DNA of 30,032 nt, taken from the IMG/VR virus record IMGVR_UViG_3300009551_000099, positions 1 through 30,032 of that record. The stretch is one strand, 5' to 3'. Made by a program: the position numbers and the translations under genes. The notes under the pieces were generated by a model. It searched no databases. It worked only from the letters and a program-made list of their open reading frames with translations, and was not told the DNA's origin. This stretch comes from a virus. The stretch's first letter is position 1. Each line of letters opens with the position of its first letter. Shown here in pieces: positions 1 to 9,273 of the stretch.

Positions 1-447
1 AGTAGTTACATCCCCGGCTGTGCGCCAGAAACCGCCCGGATCGGGAGTAGAGCCGTCCATGTCCGTAAGATCACCCTTCCAATTCTTCACTGAAGAAAGA
101 GGATCGGTAATCAAATTCTTAGTATTACTGCCTTCAATTAGAGATGGATCACTGAGGCTAGCCGGATTGCCATAAATACCCGGCTCACGAGGATCGGAAT
201 AAACTCCTTCCAAACCAGCGACGTCAGGCTTGTTGTAAATACTAGATTTTGGACCAAAAGCTTGAGGTCCGTACTGAGAATAGACTTGCTGAATTTTTTC
301 CATACGTTCCCGTATGGCCGCTCCTACAGTACTAGGATCGGCACCATTCCTAATCATATCATCGCCTTGCTGGCTTAGATGATTAGCGATATCATCCAGA
401 GTAATTGGAGTGATATCATCACTAGTTGGATTAAATTCGTCAGTCAT
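1..447 (-). CDS. Partial phage structural-type protein, open at left edge
   Basis: An open frame of 149 codons starts at ATG 447 and runs off the window without a stop, so only the N-terminal part is visible. It begins MTDEFNPTSDDITPITLDDI and is acidic and rich in D, P, S and G, with no membrane segment or recognisable motif. The start lies three bases after the stop of the upstream gene (TAA at 451-453), so translation is probably coupled; no strong Shine-Dalgarno is seen. It is the last visible gene of the late unit, after the ejection-type proteins, so a large internal virion protein is possible. That is inference from position only. The function is not recognised. Confidence 0.75.
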   Translation of the reverse strand, partial: MTDEFNPTSDDITPITLDDIANHLSQQGDDMIRNGADPSTVGAAIRERMEKIQQVYSQYGPQAFGPKSSIYNKPDVAGLEGVYSDPREPGIYGNPASLSDPSLIEGSNTKNLITDPLSSVKNWKGDLTDMDGSTPDPGGFWRTAGDVTT

Positions 448-450
448 TAT

Positions 451-1365
451 TTATTGATCGAGCATTCCCGGCTGAGGAGAAAATACTGGAGAATTTCCGA
501 GATTTAAAAGACCCGATCCCATGTTAGGGGAAGCAATACCACTCGGAGAGATACGTCCTTGCATCAAGATTTCTTGTGCCTTTCGATTGATTTTATCTTG
601 CGTTCCTTGAGGATCTTGCTGCATATCTGCTTTAAATCTTTTATTACCCGGACTAAAGCCCATCGTGTCTTTAGGATCATACCCCGGATAAAAAGAGGCG
701 ATAGCAGCATTTTGTGCCTGCAGAGCTTGCTGCGGTGTAGGCGGCTTGGCTTGCGGATTTAATCTAGCTTGTGCAATAGCGGCATCTTCCTTGGCCTTTG
801 CTTCTGCAAGGCTAGTTTTAGCTCCAGCATAGTAATCTGCTTCATTCTTAGTTAGAATGGCTTTATTAGTCGCTTCATCTGAGAGATTTTTGTAATAATC
901 TGGGCTACTTTCATACTGAGCTTTCTTACCGGCAGCAATCTGTTCTTGTGTGTACGTCTGAAAAGCCAAACCTGCTGGAGTAGAAGGATCATTCTTGTCG
1001 CCACTTAAACCGCCAGCATCTTTTACTTCGCCAGTACTTGGATTCATGGAAACAACACCATACGGCATTTTTTCGAACTGATACTGAGGATATTGCTGTC
1101 TTAGCTGAAGCTTTCGCTCTTCAAGCTGGGCTGTTAGTTGATCTGCAAGCTTCTGTTTAGCGTAAGATGTCGTTAAGTCTTGACCCTCTTTCGTATTACG
1201 AAATAGAGAAGATTGCAACCCTTTAGCAAAAATCATACCATCGCTATCTCCCGGCTGTGGGCTGAATCCCATAGCACTATCTACTGCAGGATTAGGAATG
1301 GCATCTACTGGCTGTGCAGGAGCCCAAGTAGCATCAAAATAATTAGGAGTATTAGTAGCTGGCAT
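451..1365 (-). CDS. Probable internal virion / ejection-type protein (304 aa)
   Basis: The protein is hydrophilic, with a central helical region rich in A, Q, K and E (about residues 65-95 and 135-215). Proline-flanked tails at both ends share the motif GFSPQPG/FSPQPG (near residues 33 and 297). There are no cysteines and no signal peptide. The start ATG overlaps the stop of the upstream gene (TAATG) and is preceded by AAGGAG ten bases upstream, which supports this start. It sits among three similar low-complexity proteins downstream of the tail protein, the place where podoviruses encode DNA-ejection proteins. Function is inferred from context and composition; no family was recognised. Confidence 0.8.
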   Translation of the reverse strand: MPATNTPNYFDATWAPAQPVDAIPNPAVDSAMGFSPQPGDSDGMIFAKGLQSSLFRNTKEGQDLTTSYAKQKLADQLTAQLEERKLQLRQQYPQYQFEKMPYGVVSMNPSTGEVKDAGGLSGDKNDPSTPAGLAFQTYTQEQIAAGKKAQYESSPDYYKNLSDEATNKAILTKNEADYYAGAKTSLAEAKAKEDAAIAQARLNPQAKPPTPQQALQAQNAAIASFYPGYDPKDTMGFSPGNKRFKADMQQDPQGTQDKINRKAQEILMQGRISPSGIASPNMGSGLLNLGNSPVFSPQPGMLDQ

Positions 1366-1886
1366 TATTGCGGTGCTCCTTGCGGACTAGGTCCTTGCTG
1401 CGGCGGTGCTGCTCCTTGCTGTTGTGGGGCACCAAGTCCCGGCGGACCAGCTTGCTGTTGGTCGTCTTCATCATTATCTGACTGCTGATTATGCGGGCCA
1501 TTGTCATCATCATGCATAAGGCCGAGAACCGTTTCTTTAACGTCGTGTACAAAATTTGGATCAGCCGCTTGCTTGAATTTTAGAATTGTGGCTACGGCGG
1601 TCATAACCTCAAAAAGCACTCGATCAAGAACCCCACCACCAGCTATCCACACCTTATCATCAATCTTCATTCCACGCTGCTGAAGCTTTTCTCTAACCTT
1701 AGAGAGTGCCATAAATATAACGTGTCCAAGAGCTTGTGCAGCATCTTTAGCCCCCTGTAGAACCTGAGCTATAGATTGCAATCCTTGCTGACTTAAAAGT
1801 CCTGTAACAGCGAGTCCAGCAGCAATCTGCGTATCTCGCTTTGCATCGTTTGGAAGTGTTTTTAGTTTAGACTGTTGGGACGCCAT
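1365..1886 (-). CDS. Probable internal virion / head protein with acidic Q-P-rich tail (173 aa)
   Basis: The start MASQQSKLKT at 1886 is chosen over an upstream in-frame codon because a strong GGAGG lies eight bases before it. The first ~110 residues are helical and moderately hydrophobic (AAGLAVTGLLSQQGLQSIAQ and a later VLFEVMTAVATILKF stretch). The last ~55 residues are a disordered tail, first aspartate-rich (HDDDNG, DNDEDDQQQ) and then repeats of Q, G, A and P. The gene overlaps the end of the upstream gene by 20 bases and joins the next gene through TAATG. Its context suggests a virion component ejected with DNA or lining the tail, but no family is recognised. Confidence 0.8.
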   Translation of the reverse strand: MASQQSKLKTLPNDAKRDTQIAAGLAVTGLLSQQGLQSIAQVLQGAKDAAQALGHVIFMALSKVREKLQQRGMKIDDKVWIAGGGVLDRVLFEVMTAVATILKFKQAADPNFVHDVKETVLGLMHDDDNGPHNQQSDNDEDDQQQAGPPGLGAPQQQGAAPPQQGPSPQGAPQ

Positions 1887-2874
1887 TGGCGTTACCTCCG
1901 AAATAAGCTGCATAAGGATTCATAGCTGCTGCAGCGCTGATTTGATTCTGAAGTTGGATATTCTTGGCATATTGATTTAGATAGCTATTCGCATTAGCTT
2001 GATCTTGAGCCTGATTCCCAGAGTATTGAGGCATGGCCAATGTCTGCGGCGCTTGAGGTGGAGCGAAGCTAGCCGAGGGTGCTTGGAAAGGCTGCGCTGC
2101 TGAAGGAGTAAAGGTGGCTCCCGGAATATTAGCTGTCAAAGGCTTGCCAATCCCATTACCAACAACTTGTGCCGGCTGATTTGGGATATTCAACTGACCG
2201 CTTTGAGGCTGCGGCAGATTAGGATGCGCGCCTCCAAAAAGGGAGTTCTTAAATTGATATCCATTAGGCTGATACGAGCTTGCATAAGGGCTAATGGCAG
2301 CCTGAGTAAGTTTTTGATTCTGTAGGTAATCTGCTTGTTTTTGCTGCTCACCAGCCGTAGCTGCTTGAATCTGGGCATTATAATTAGCTTCTGCTTGCTT
2401 CTTTTTGGACTTTGATCCAAACAAACCGGCCAATCCCCCAAGGATACCGCCAGCTACTGCGCCTACGACAGTTCCAATGCCGGGAACAACGCTCCCAAGT
2501 TCTGCACCAGCAATAGCTCCAGAAGCTGCCCCACTTAGTGCAGAGCTTCCAGAGTCGGTAGAGGCGTTATTATAGGCCCCTATTAAAGTTCCTACACCAT
2601 TAGCAGCGGCTCCTAGTCCTGTTGTAGGAGCACCCATTCCTACAGCCGACAGAGAAGAGCCGAGAGTATTGTTGGACGGATTGTAGTAATTACCGCTAGT
2701 ATCTGCAGCATATTGCAGCATATTAAAGCCGCCATTAGTGCCATCAGCATTACTACCACTTCCTCCAAAATAGTTATCTTGAAGTTGATAAGTGTTGGTT
2801 AGATAGTTAGGATCGACTGCGTAACCGTCACCAGCGTTCCAATTAGATGGAGAATAAGGAACTTGATCTGCCAT
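1867..2874 (-). CDS. Ejection-type protein with glycine-zipper membrane segment (335 aa)
   Basis: A glycine/alanine-rich hydrophobic segment near residues 115-152 (ASGAIAGAELGSVVPGIGTV and AVAGGILGGLAGLFG) is a classic glycine-zipper membrane region and is followed at once by a basic SKSKKK cluster. A helical Q/A-rich part comes next, then a proline/glutamine-rich tail. Pore-forming phage ejection proteins and many P22 gp7- or gp20-position proteins have this layout: soluble N-terminus, GxxxG membrane segment, coiled region. GGGGGGA lies seven bases before the ATG, which overlaps the stop of the upstream gene (TAATG). I infer delivery into or across the host envelope at infection. Family membership cannot be proved here. 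Confidence 0.85.
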   Translation of the reverse strand: MADQVPYSPSNWNAGDGYAVDPNYLTNTYQLQDNYFGGSGSNADGTNGGFNMLQYAADTSGNYYNPSNNTLGSSLSAVGMGAPTTGLGAAANGVGTLIGAYNNASTDSGSSALSGAASGAIAGAELGSVVPGIGTVVGAVAGGILGGLAGLFGSKSKKKQAEANYNAQIQAATAGEQQKQADYLQNQKLTQAAISPYASSYQPNGYQFKNSLFGGAHPNLPQPQSGQLNIPNQPAQVVGNGIGKPLTANIPGATFTPSAAQPFQAPSASFAPPQAPQTLAMPQYSGNQAQDQANANSYLNQYAKNIQLQNQISAAAAMNPYAAYFGGNANGVPTV

Positions 2875-3728
2875 TACGGCGTCCCCCCACTAGTACTGTT
2901 ATTTCCGAATAGATTGCCAAAGATGCTGTCTATAGTCTGACTGAATGGATTGCTAATAAACTGCATATAGCCACCAAAGGCTTGTGGATCACCCATAATA
3001 GCTGGATTATTCATAGCGCTCAAGCCTGCAGTATTATAGAAGTTTTCTTGGCCCTGTAAGAGGTTAGCTCCTAAATTAAACTGGTCTTGGAACTGCTGTA
3101 GCCCATATTGCTGTTGAAACTGCTGCGCCGACAGACCTGAAGTGTTGTAATACTGCTGCATAGTCTGACCAGCATTAAACTGATCTTGCAACTGAGTCTG
3201 TTCACCGCTAAAGGCATCTTGCTCACGTTGAGCTTGAAGAGCTTCAGCAGCTCTTGTATTCTCTGCTTGAACTGTAGCCGAAGCATATTGGCCGGCAGCA
3301 TTCTCAGTAGCTTCAGCCTGTCTAAAGGCGGAATTCTGTTGGGCAGCATCAGTAAGATTAGTCTTCTGAAGATTGGCCAGCATATTAGCATCGTTAGTAG
3401 CAATAGGCAAAGCCGCTTGAATAGCTGCTGCTTGTGCATTACCTGCAGCAATAGAACTATTACCCAAACCACGAGCATTAGCAGCTTGAGTGGCTTGAAG
3501 ACGAGCTTGCTGAAGATACGGGCTATTCTGAGATACCAGACTGTTTAGCTGGTTAGATGTGTACTCATCCGGAGTAGCCACACCCCAAGCGATATTATTA
3601 GCTCCAACTGATGTGTATCCGCCCGTATTGTTGGGAGATGCTTGAGTCAGCGGAGAAGCGTAGAAACCGCCGGACTGATTAGTTGGGGCACTAAGTCCGT
3701 TAGGATTCGTATAAGTAGTTCCTGCCAT
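2874..3728 (-). CDS. Glutamine-rich internal virion / ejection-type protein (284 aa)
   Basis: The N-terminus is T/N/G/S-rich. A long alanine- and glutamine-rich helical centre follows (about residues 70-190, for example QQARLQATQAANARGLGNSS). Next come aromatic Q-rich repeats (SAQQFQQQYGLQQFQDQFN) and a short G/N/F C-terminus. Two imperfect internal repeats of the form F(N)xGxx(M/L)xQxxxxxN(T)xGLSA occur near residues 183-250. There are no cysteines and no membrane segment. The start overlaps the stop of the tail protein (TAATG), with AAGG about ten bases upstream. Position and composition resemble ejection proteins that form a conduit; this is inference. Confidence 0.82.
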   Translation of the reverse strand: MAGTTYTNPNGLSAPTNQSGGFYASPLTQASPNNTGGYTSVGANNIAWGVATPDEYTSNQLNSLVSQNSPYLQQARLQATQAANARGLGNSSIAAGNAQAAAIQAALPIATNDANMLANLQKTNLTDAAQQNSAFRQAEATENAAGQYASATVQAENTRAAEALQAQREQDAFSGEQTQLQDQFNAGQTMQQYYNTSGLSAQQFQQQYGLQQFQDQFNLGANLLQGQENFYNTAGLSAMNNPAIMGDPQAFGGYMQFISNPFSQTIDSIFGNLFGNNSTSGGTP

Positions 3729-6700
3729 TACACATCTGCCTTATTAAGTGTAGTCTGTATCAAAAGTGCTTGGCAAACTGTCGGCGGCTCGACTGTGCTG
3801 GGATCAGTTGAAAATTGCAAACTGAAGCTGCGGCCTCGTTTTCCAATGTTAGCGATATTAGTTTGTGCTTGATAATCTGTGGTCAGAAAAGCTGGGTTAG
3901 CTGTACCACCGCCTCGTGGGAGAGATATATCCTGTGCAGGGGCATTACTCATTGCCGAGAATGCTCCAAATACAAAATCTCCCGATTCATAGTCTGCGCT
4001 TACAGAAACATCCAGAGTTCCTATTCCAAGAGATTGTCCGTGCAAACGAACTTTTCGCGGATTATCTATCTGGAATGGATTATCAAAGAAGTTGTGGGTT
4101 GTGGTAAACCACCCACGAATAGGATTAGGGCCGAAACCCCATCCCCTATCAATTTCCCACACATAATTGGCATAGTCTGTAATAACTGTGCCACGACCCA
4201 TCAAGGGGTTGTATATAGAAAAATGATTTCTATCTCTTCCGTTTGAATCGATCCAATAACTATTAGCCAAAGGAATAGCTACGGACGTTTCATTATCTGG
4301 GTTTATGTTATTGGTGTAGTTGAAATTAACTTGCTGAATAGTAAATACTGGATCTTGATTCTGTCCCATGAGAGTCATGGTCAGATAATACCCATCAGCA
4401 AACCAAAGTCGATATTGGTTCTTACTACGAATAGTTGTGGCAAATAAAGGACCGCGAGAAGTAGTTAAAAAGCTTCCTGCCTGAGTATTGATTGGCTGGG
4501 GAGTTCCAGTAAGGCGCGGCAAAAGCCACGAAGTTATATTAGCCGAAAGCCTACTTCCCAAGAAATTGCCATAAGTATTGCTCTGATCGAAGGTACTAAT
4601 GCCCTTATAAGATGCATAAATGGGCTTACTATTACCACCATCAACGACCGTATATTCGATAGCACCCTCATAAGGATTAAGCACACTCATAGAGAAATTC
4701 GTAGGATCTGTTCCATTAAGTGCTTGGATTGAACCTCTACAAAAGATGCCCAAAGTCGTACCACTCATGCGTAGCAATCCCGTAATAGGATCTCCTGTGC
4801 TAAGATCGACTGCTCCATCCACACCACTAAAGTCTTCTGGAAGTCCAGTAGCAGATACTTCCAAATCTCCTGATTTAAAGCCTAGAGCGAGCTGAAAATT
4901 ATGAAAGGCCAAGTGCCTAGGGATATCCAAAGAATCTGTCGGATTTGTGTAGATATACCTAAAATAGAATGAATCGTATGTAAATGCTCGTCCTGCTCCT
5001 GAACATCCATATATAGCCTCCCATTCAGTATTTCCGTAAAAATCCGCCTCAATAAATTCATACTGAGATGATGCTGCTTGTATCTTGCTAAAAGATGGAA
5101 GTCCAGCGTAAGACATATTCCCAGAAACATTCGCAATATGCGAACCCGTTCCTAGAGGAGCCGTCCAAATCTGATCTCCACCTTGTATGTAGTTTCTAGT
5201 TGCTCCGCCATCTGGAGTGACGTTAGCTATCTGAATATATCCAGCAGCATCATTAGTAGAGAAATCTCCACTAGCAATACTATAAGTAGTTATGGTGCCT
5301 TTTACATCATCTATACCATTGTAAAAGTAGTACACGCTAGAAGTGGTTTGATAGTAAATTCTAATCTTAACAACATCTAAGCCGATGATAGCGCTATTTA
5401 CATTGCCCGATATGGCAAAAGTTACTCCAAATCCAGAATTTTGAAGATCAGATGCCGTTACAGCAGTAAGACCCCAGAGATCATTAGATCCGCCAAGAGT
5501 AAAGGTCTGGCTGTGGGCTGAAGTATAGTAAGTAGAAGCCCCAGAATCCCACTCACTTAGTACTGGAGTATTCTTAGTAGAACTTCCGGTCAAGTTCAAA
5601 GTGGCATTAAATTTAGGAACTTGGCTCAGAGTGCCGTTCGATGCTGCATAATTTACGTGCGCTCCGGATGCCATAGTTTGCCCGGAAAAGCCTCTATCAT
5701 TGGCGATTGTACAAACTATATGGCCCGAACTCGTTCCAGTAACTAATACCGTAATGGTGTGTGTGCCATCAGTGATATCTAGCAATTTGCCATTAAGACC
5801 ACTAATACCAGATACTGCTATGCTTTCTCCAGTAGTACCAGTAGAAGCTATTGTATATCCAGAGGTAGTAGTTACTTTAGGAGTATTAAAGGCAGATATA
5901 GATAGCTCAATGCCTGTAACAAGCGTGTCTACAGGAAGATCCGCAAATGCAAAATCGCTCAGAGTTAGAGCTGCTACACTACCGCTGTTACTAAAGGAGC
6001 TGATGTAGTCCCCATCATTCTGCGTCTGGACATTGGCGGGAAAAGATGCAGCCGGATTATTTAGCCACTGAGTGCTATTGGGCGCAGAGTCTACTAGATT
6101 GCCGCTAGCAAAGCTAGCAAAGGCATATGACGTAGGAGTTATAGATGCTGGGGCAGGATTGGATTCTCTACCTACCTTAGTAAAGGGGCCATTACTAGTT
6201 CCGCCAGAATATTGTGTAATCCACCCAAGATCGACTTCCCACCAGCCTGTTTGCAAGGTATTTGGAGAAGCAGCCGTACTAGAGGCTTGCTCTGGCCCAT
6301 AGGAGCGATGCATGGTTGCTTTATCTGTGGCTGGGATTATTGCCGCGCCTAGGTTATTAGTAGGATCGCAGCATAACGTGCCAATAGAAGCGCTAGTTCC
6401 TATGTGTACATAGAAATGCGATGCCAAATGCAAATTATTTTGATTAGCGATAGAACCATCTATATTTGAATACAAAATTTTACCAGCAGCATCGCCAGTA
6501 GTCCAATCTCCACTAATAAGCGTGATCTCTCGAACTACGTAAGAAGGGGCTATATTAGTACTAATAGTGCTAAGATAGTCTCCCGGATGAATTTGATACA
6601 CGCCATTATTAAATAATATGCTAGCACAATCCACTACTTCATATTCTTGGTTTTTAAACCCAGTAAGTCCTATAGCAGGATTATAGTAGATAGTATTAGA

Positions 6701-7273
6701 TTCTTCACTAGAAGTGGCGGAAATATTTTGTCTAGCAAATGTGCTGGTATATGCGGTTAGGACCGTAGAAATAGCACTAGAAAGGCTGGTAACATTATCA
6801 AATTGATACGCGAGTTCCGTTCCAGAAAGAGTCATATTTGGGCTAGAAATCCCGTCGATTTGCACAGAAGCGGAAGATTCTGCCGATAGAAATTTCCCAA
6901 CATCAAAGATGTAATACGTAATAGTCCCGCTCGTAGTTCCACTACCGGTAGAACTTACTACTCTAGCAAAGGGGTATTCAAAAGGAGAAGTAACATTAGG
7001 GTCGTTTATAAACATATAACGGCCATTAACTATGGTTACATTACTTCCGGCGGTCCAATTACTTTTGTAAAGAAGGCTGTAGCAATTAGAGATAGATGCA
7101 TTACCATCGAACGGCTCAACGCCATCCACGCGCTTATATCCAAGCTTATCGGCCACTTCAAAATTGTAGCAATCAATAAGCGCGCCCGGAGCCGTATTAG
7201 GCCGAGGAGTTACAAAATCTAAGCCGCCGATTAATTGGACAACTTCTGGATTATAGGCGCTGTATGTAGTCAT
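3728..7273 (-). CDS. Large tail protein, nozzle / P22 gp10-like candidate (1181 aa)
   Basis: The N-terminus has the pattern common to podoviral nozzle-type tail proteins: an early GGLDFVTPRPNTAPG, an NFEV segment, then GYKRVDGVEPFDG. The rest is beta-rich with many S, T, N and G and almost no charge. A section near residues 790-930 (RHLAFHNFQLALGFKSGDLE ... GTTLGIFCRGSIQALNG ... GISTFDQS) resembles the propeller-like part of such proteins. At 1181 residues it is clearly longer than P22 gp10 (472) or T7 gp12 (794), and residues ~310-700 look like inserted beta-sandwich modules. Only a weak AAGTG precedes the ATG. It directly follows the adaptor candidate. Role: tail tube or stabiliser; confidence in the family is moderate. 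Confidence 0.85.
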   Translation of the reverse strand: MTTYSAYNPEVVQLIGGLDFVTPRPNTAPGALIDCYNFEVADKLGYKRVDGVEPFDGNASISNCYSLLYKSNWTAGSNVTIVNGRYMFINDPNVTSPFEYPFARVVSSTGSGTTSGTITYYIFDVGKFLSAESSASVQIDGISSPNMTLSGTELAYQFDNVTSLSSAISTVLTAYTSTFARQNISATSSEESNTIYYNPAIGLTGFKNQEYEVVDCASILFNNGVYQIHPGDYLSTISTNIAPSYVVREITLISGDWTTGDAAGKILYSNIDGSIANQNNLHLASHFYVHIGTSASIGTLCCDPTNNLGAAIIPATDKATMHRSYGPEQASSTAASPNTLQTGWWEVDLGWITQYSGGTSNGPFTKVGRESNPAPASITPTSYAFASFASGNLVDSAPNSTQWLNNPAASFPANVQTQNDGDYISSFSNSGSVAALTLSDFAFADLPVDTLVTGIELSISAFNTPKVTTTSGYTIASTGTTGESIAVSGISGLNGKLLDITDGTHTITVLVTGTSSGHIVCTIANDRGFSGQTMASGAHVNYAASNGTLSQVPKFNATLNLTGSSTKNTPVLSEWDSGASTYYTSAHSQTFTLGGSNDLWGLTAVTASDLQNSGFGVTFAISGNVNSAIIGLDVVKIRIYYQTTSSVYYFYNGIDDVKGTITTYSIASGDFSTNDAAGYIQIANVTPDGGATRNYIQGGDQIWTAPLGTGSHIANVSGNMSYAGLPSFSKIQAASSQYEFIEADFYGNTEWEAIYGCSGAGRAFTYDSFYFRYIYTNPTDSLDIPRHLAFHNFQLALGFKSGDLEVSATGLPEDFSGVDGAVDLSTGDPITGLLRMSGTTLGIFCRGSIQALNGTDPTNFSMSVLNPYEGAIEYTVVDGGNSKPIYASYKGISTFDQSNTYGNFLGSRLSANITSWLLPRLTGTPQPINTQAGSFLTTSRGPLFATTIRSKNQYRLWFADGYYLTMTLMGQNQDPVFTIQQVNFNYTNNINPDNETSVAIPLANSYWIDSNGRDRNHFSIYNPLMGRGTVITDYANYVWEIDRGWGFGPNPIRGWFTTTHNFFDNPFQIDNPRKVRLHGQSLGIGTLDVSVSADYESGDFVFGAFSAMSNAPAQDISLPRGGGTANPAFLTTDYQAQTNIANIGKRGRSFSLQFSTDPSTVEPPTVCQALLIQTTLNKADV

Positions 7274-7281
7274 CTAATCAC

Positions 7282-8538
7282 TTAGTACAATCGTGCGGGA
7301 GAGAGGTGAAATTTCTGACGATATTGCTGTTCGAGTCTAGTCAAAATATTCTTGTAATTCTTGGTTGCTCTAGCTGCTACTGAGGGCTGTTCATCGAATT
7401 CGCCGTAGTAGATTAGAGCTTTCCACATAACGATATCAACATAATCCTCATCTAGTCCCTTAAATACATCATTATATGCGCTGATTTCTTGCGGAAGTCT
7501 AGTGTAATCAAACTTCAAAGTAAAGATGTAGTAAGGATGCGGGTAGAGTCTAAACCTATTGGTATTATCTCTAGTTACAACTCGTGGAATGCCCGGAGGT
7601 GCGGAACTTATATCGTATAGCCTCGAAAAAGCTTCCCAAGGAACGTATTGAATTGGAACTTCTCCTGTAGCTGGAGCTTTAAAGTAGTCTACTATTCTAA
7701 AAGATTTTTGATCTACTTCTTTAATGCTCTCTTGAAAATCATCAATTCCTGTCTCTTCTGAGAAGTTAAAAGATTTCCAGCCATGAATAAAAGCTTTACG
7801 GGATGCTGCAAAATCCGAAGTAGCTACAGTGCCGCCGGTATGCTGATAATAGATAGTAAAGGGACTATTGAGCAGCGTAAGTTCTAGGCCCGGAGCGCCT
7901 ACCACATAAGAAGCATTCTCTCCGATAGTAAGAGTCACTGTATATGTGCCTAGACCATCAGCTACAGCAGAAATAACATTACAAGTCTTTATAAAAGGAA
8001 AACTACTTTGAAGAGTATATTGCTTTGTGAGATCCAAAGGAACTAGCTGTGTCATCTTAGTTAAAGTAACTATAGACACATTAACTGCTTCAAAATATTC
8101 TGCACCCGGCTTCAATGACCAAGTTATAGGACTTGAAGCTGTAGTAGTTACATCAAAATATCCAAATGGTTTAGTATCAGTGCTAATTCCAGTCAGATCG
8201 TAGTAACTGGAGATAGGAATTGCACCTACCGCGGTAGAACCATCTTGATCTAAGATATTTATAGATGTTTGCCCTTCAAAATCAGTTACAGGAGCCCCAT
8301 CGGTGTAGAACATAACGCCGGGGTTGATATTAACCACGGCAATTTCTTCAAGAAAGCCCCAATCGAACGCTTCTTGCTGAATCTCTTTCCACGCACGAGC
8401 TACGTACCGTCTCATACGATTCATGAGGGTGTTGGTATTAGAGGTCCAGTCAGCTCCGCCTGTGTCGAAGGTGGCTAGATCTGCGCCAGATTCCTCAATG
8501 GCGTTATTAGTAACGGTAACGTAGTTCGTCGTAGACAT
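7282..8538 (-). CDS. Head-to-tail adaptor candidate (418 aa)
   Basis: The N-terminal helix LMNRMRRYVARAWKEIQQEA followed by FDWGFL fits podoviral adaptors (T7 gp11 / P22 gp4 type), in which a basic helix plus a W-x-FL motif starts the fold. A central beta-rich insert lies around residues 60-240. The end (FKGLDEDYVDIVMWKALIYY ... NYKNILTRLEQQYRQKF) is helical, as in this class. The order portal, scaffold, capsid, adaptor, large tail protein supports a ring that joins portal to tail. GAGGAA lies nine bases before the ATG. The gene is longer than typical T7 gp11 (about 200 residues), mostly because of the insert. Assignment is by pattern and order, not by a database match. Confidence 0.82.
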   Translation of the reverse strand: MSTTNYVTVTNNAIEESGADLATFDTGGADWTSNTNTLMNRMRRYVARAWKEIQQEAFDWGFLEEIAVVNINPGVMFYTDGAPVTDFEGQTSINILDQDGSTAVGAIPISSYYDLTGISTDTKPFGYFDVTTTASSPITWSLKPGAEYFEAVNVSIVTLTKMTQLVPLDLTKQYTLQSSFPFIKTCNVISAVADGLGTYTVTLTIGENASYVVGAPGLELTLLNSPFTIYYQHTGGTVATSDFAASRKAFIHGWKSFNFSEETGIDDFQESIKEVDQKSFRIVDYFKAPATGEVPIQYVPWEAFSRLYDISSAPPGIPRVVTRDNTNRFRLYPHPYYIFTLKFDYTRLPQEISAYNDVFKGLDEDYVDIVMWKALIYYGEFDEQPSVAARATKNYKNILTRLEQQYRQKFHLSPARLY

Positions 8539-8542
8539 TTAT

Positions 8543-9181
8543 TTAGAATTCCTCACTAGTCTCAGATTCAGGAGAGCCCGGCTCTGCGGACGTAAAATCG
8601 CCCCACGGATTAAACTTATTTCCTGACAGAAGGAATGACTGATACATTCTATCTGTCGGATAGATTCCGAACTTCTTATAGAATCTTTTCTTGCCTGCAA
8701 TCTTGCGATCACGAGATACTTCAAATCCCGGTTTGGGATCGGGGCCATCAAGCTTGGCTAGCAAGGTATACGGATAACTAAGTTCAAACCCCCACTTAGG
8801 AGCACCAAACTCGTCCTCACCAGTAATCTTCATTTCTTCGGCGTGATCGAGAACTTCGAGCACCTTAATAGGAACATCAACTTCAATGTTCAAAGGGATA
8901 TACCCTTGATAGTTATTGATATTGAAGAAAACGTGCTGCTGCTTTGAACCCGACGGACGGTGAATCTTAATGCGAGCCCAGCCCGGCTTCAAATCTCCAT
9001 CAGCCGCCTGAGCGTAGTTATGCTTAGAAATTGCCTCAACAAGCTGATCGATGATCTGCTGCTTCGTGTGTTCACGAGTCAAAGCAATTGCGTTATTCTT
9101 GGCCTTCTTGCGAAGGGATGCGATATCAAGCTCTTCAAGAGAAGAGCGAAGATCTTTTACTTCTACAGTTTCGTTACTCAT
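8543..9181 (-). CDS. Head-region protein with N-terminal HeH/LEM-like helix pair (212 aa)
   Basis: Residues ~5-50 form two short helices around LRKKAKNNAIALTREHTKQQ, a pattern like the HeH/LEM/SAP-type helix-extension-helix found in phage head proteins. The middle is beta-rich (KPGWARIKIHRPSG, HVFFNINNYQGYIPLNIEVD). A basic section follows (VSRDRKIAGKKRFYKKFGIY), and the C-terminus is acidic and serine-rich. GAAGGA is eight bases before ATG 9181. Lying between the decoration-like protein and the adaptor, it is probably a virion or head-completion protein; possible nucleic-acid contact is inference. Four bases separate it from the adaptor gene. Confidence 0.82.
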   Translation of the reverse strand: MSNETVEVKDLRSSLEELDIASLRKKAKNNAIALTREHTKQQIIDQLVEAISKHNYAQAADGDLKPGWARIKIHRPSGSKQQHVFFNINNYQGYIPLNIEVDVPIKVLEVLDHAEEMKITGEDEFGAPKWGFELSYPYTLLAKLDGPDPKPGFEVSRDRKIAGKKRFYKKFGIYPTDRMYQSFLLSGNKFNPWGDFTSAEPGSPESETSEEF

Positions 9182-9203
9182 TGTTGTAATCCTTCAAATA
9201 CGT

Positions 9204-9233
9204 CGGAAGGGGAGCCCGAAAGCTCCCGATCCG
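9204..9233 (-). promoter_or_regulatory. Hairpin between decoration-like gene and next head gene
   Basis: A six-base-pair stem, GGGAGC/GCTCCC with a six-base loop, is extended by CGG/CCG across a 3x3 internal loop. It sits in the only gap of this part of the operon (9182-9273). No T-run follows on the minus strand, so it is not a standard intrinsic terminator. A role in stabilising or processing the 3' end of the capsid and decoration messages, or partial termination, is inferred. Confidence 0.5.
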
Positions 9234-9273
9234 ATTCTTGTGGTGGACACTTCTTGACGAAGCGTTATTTCTA

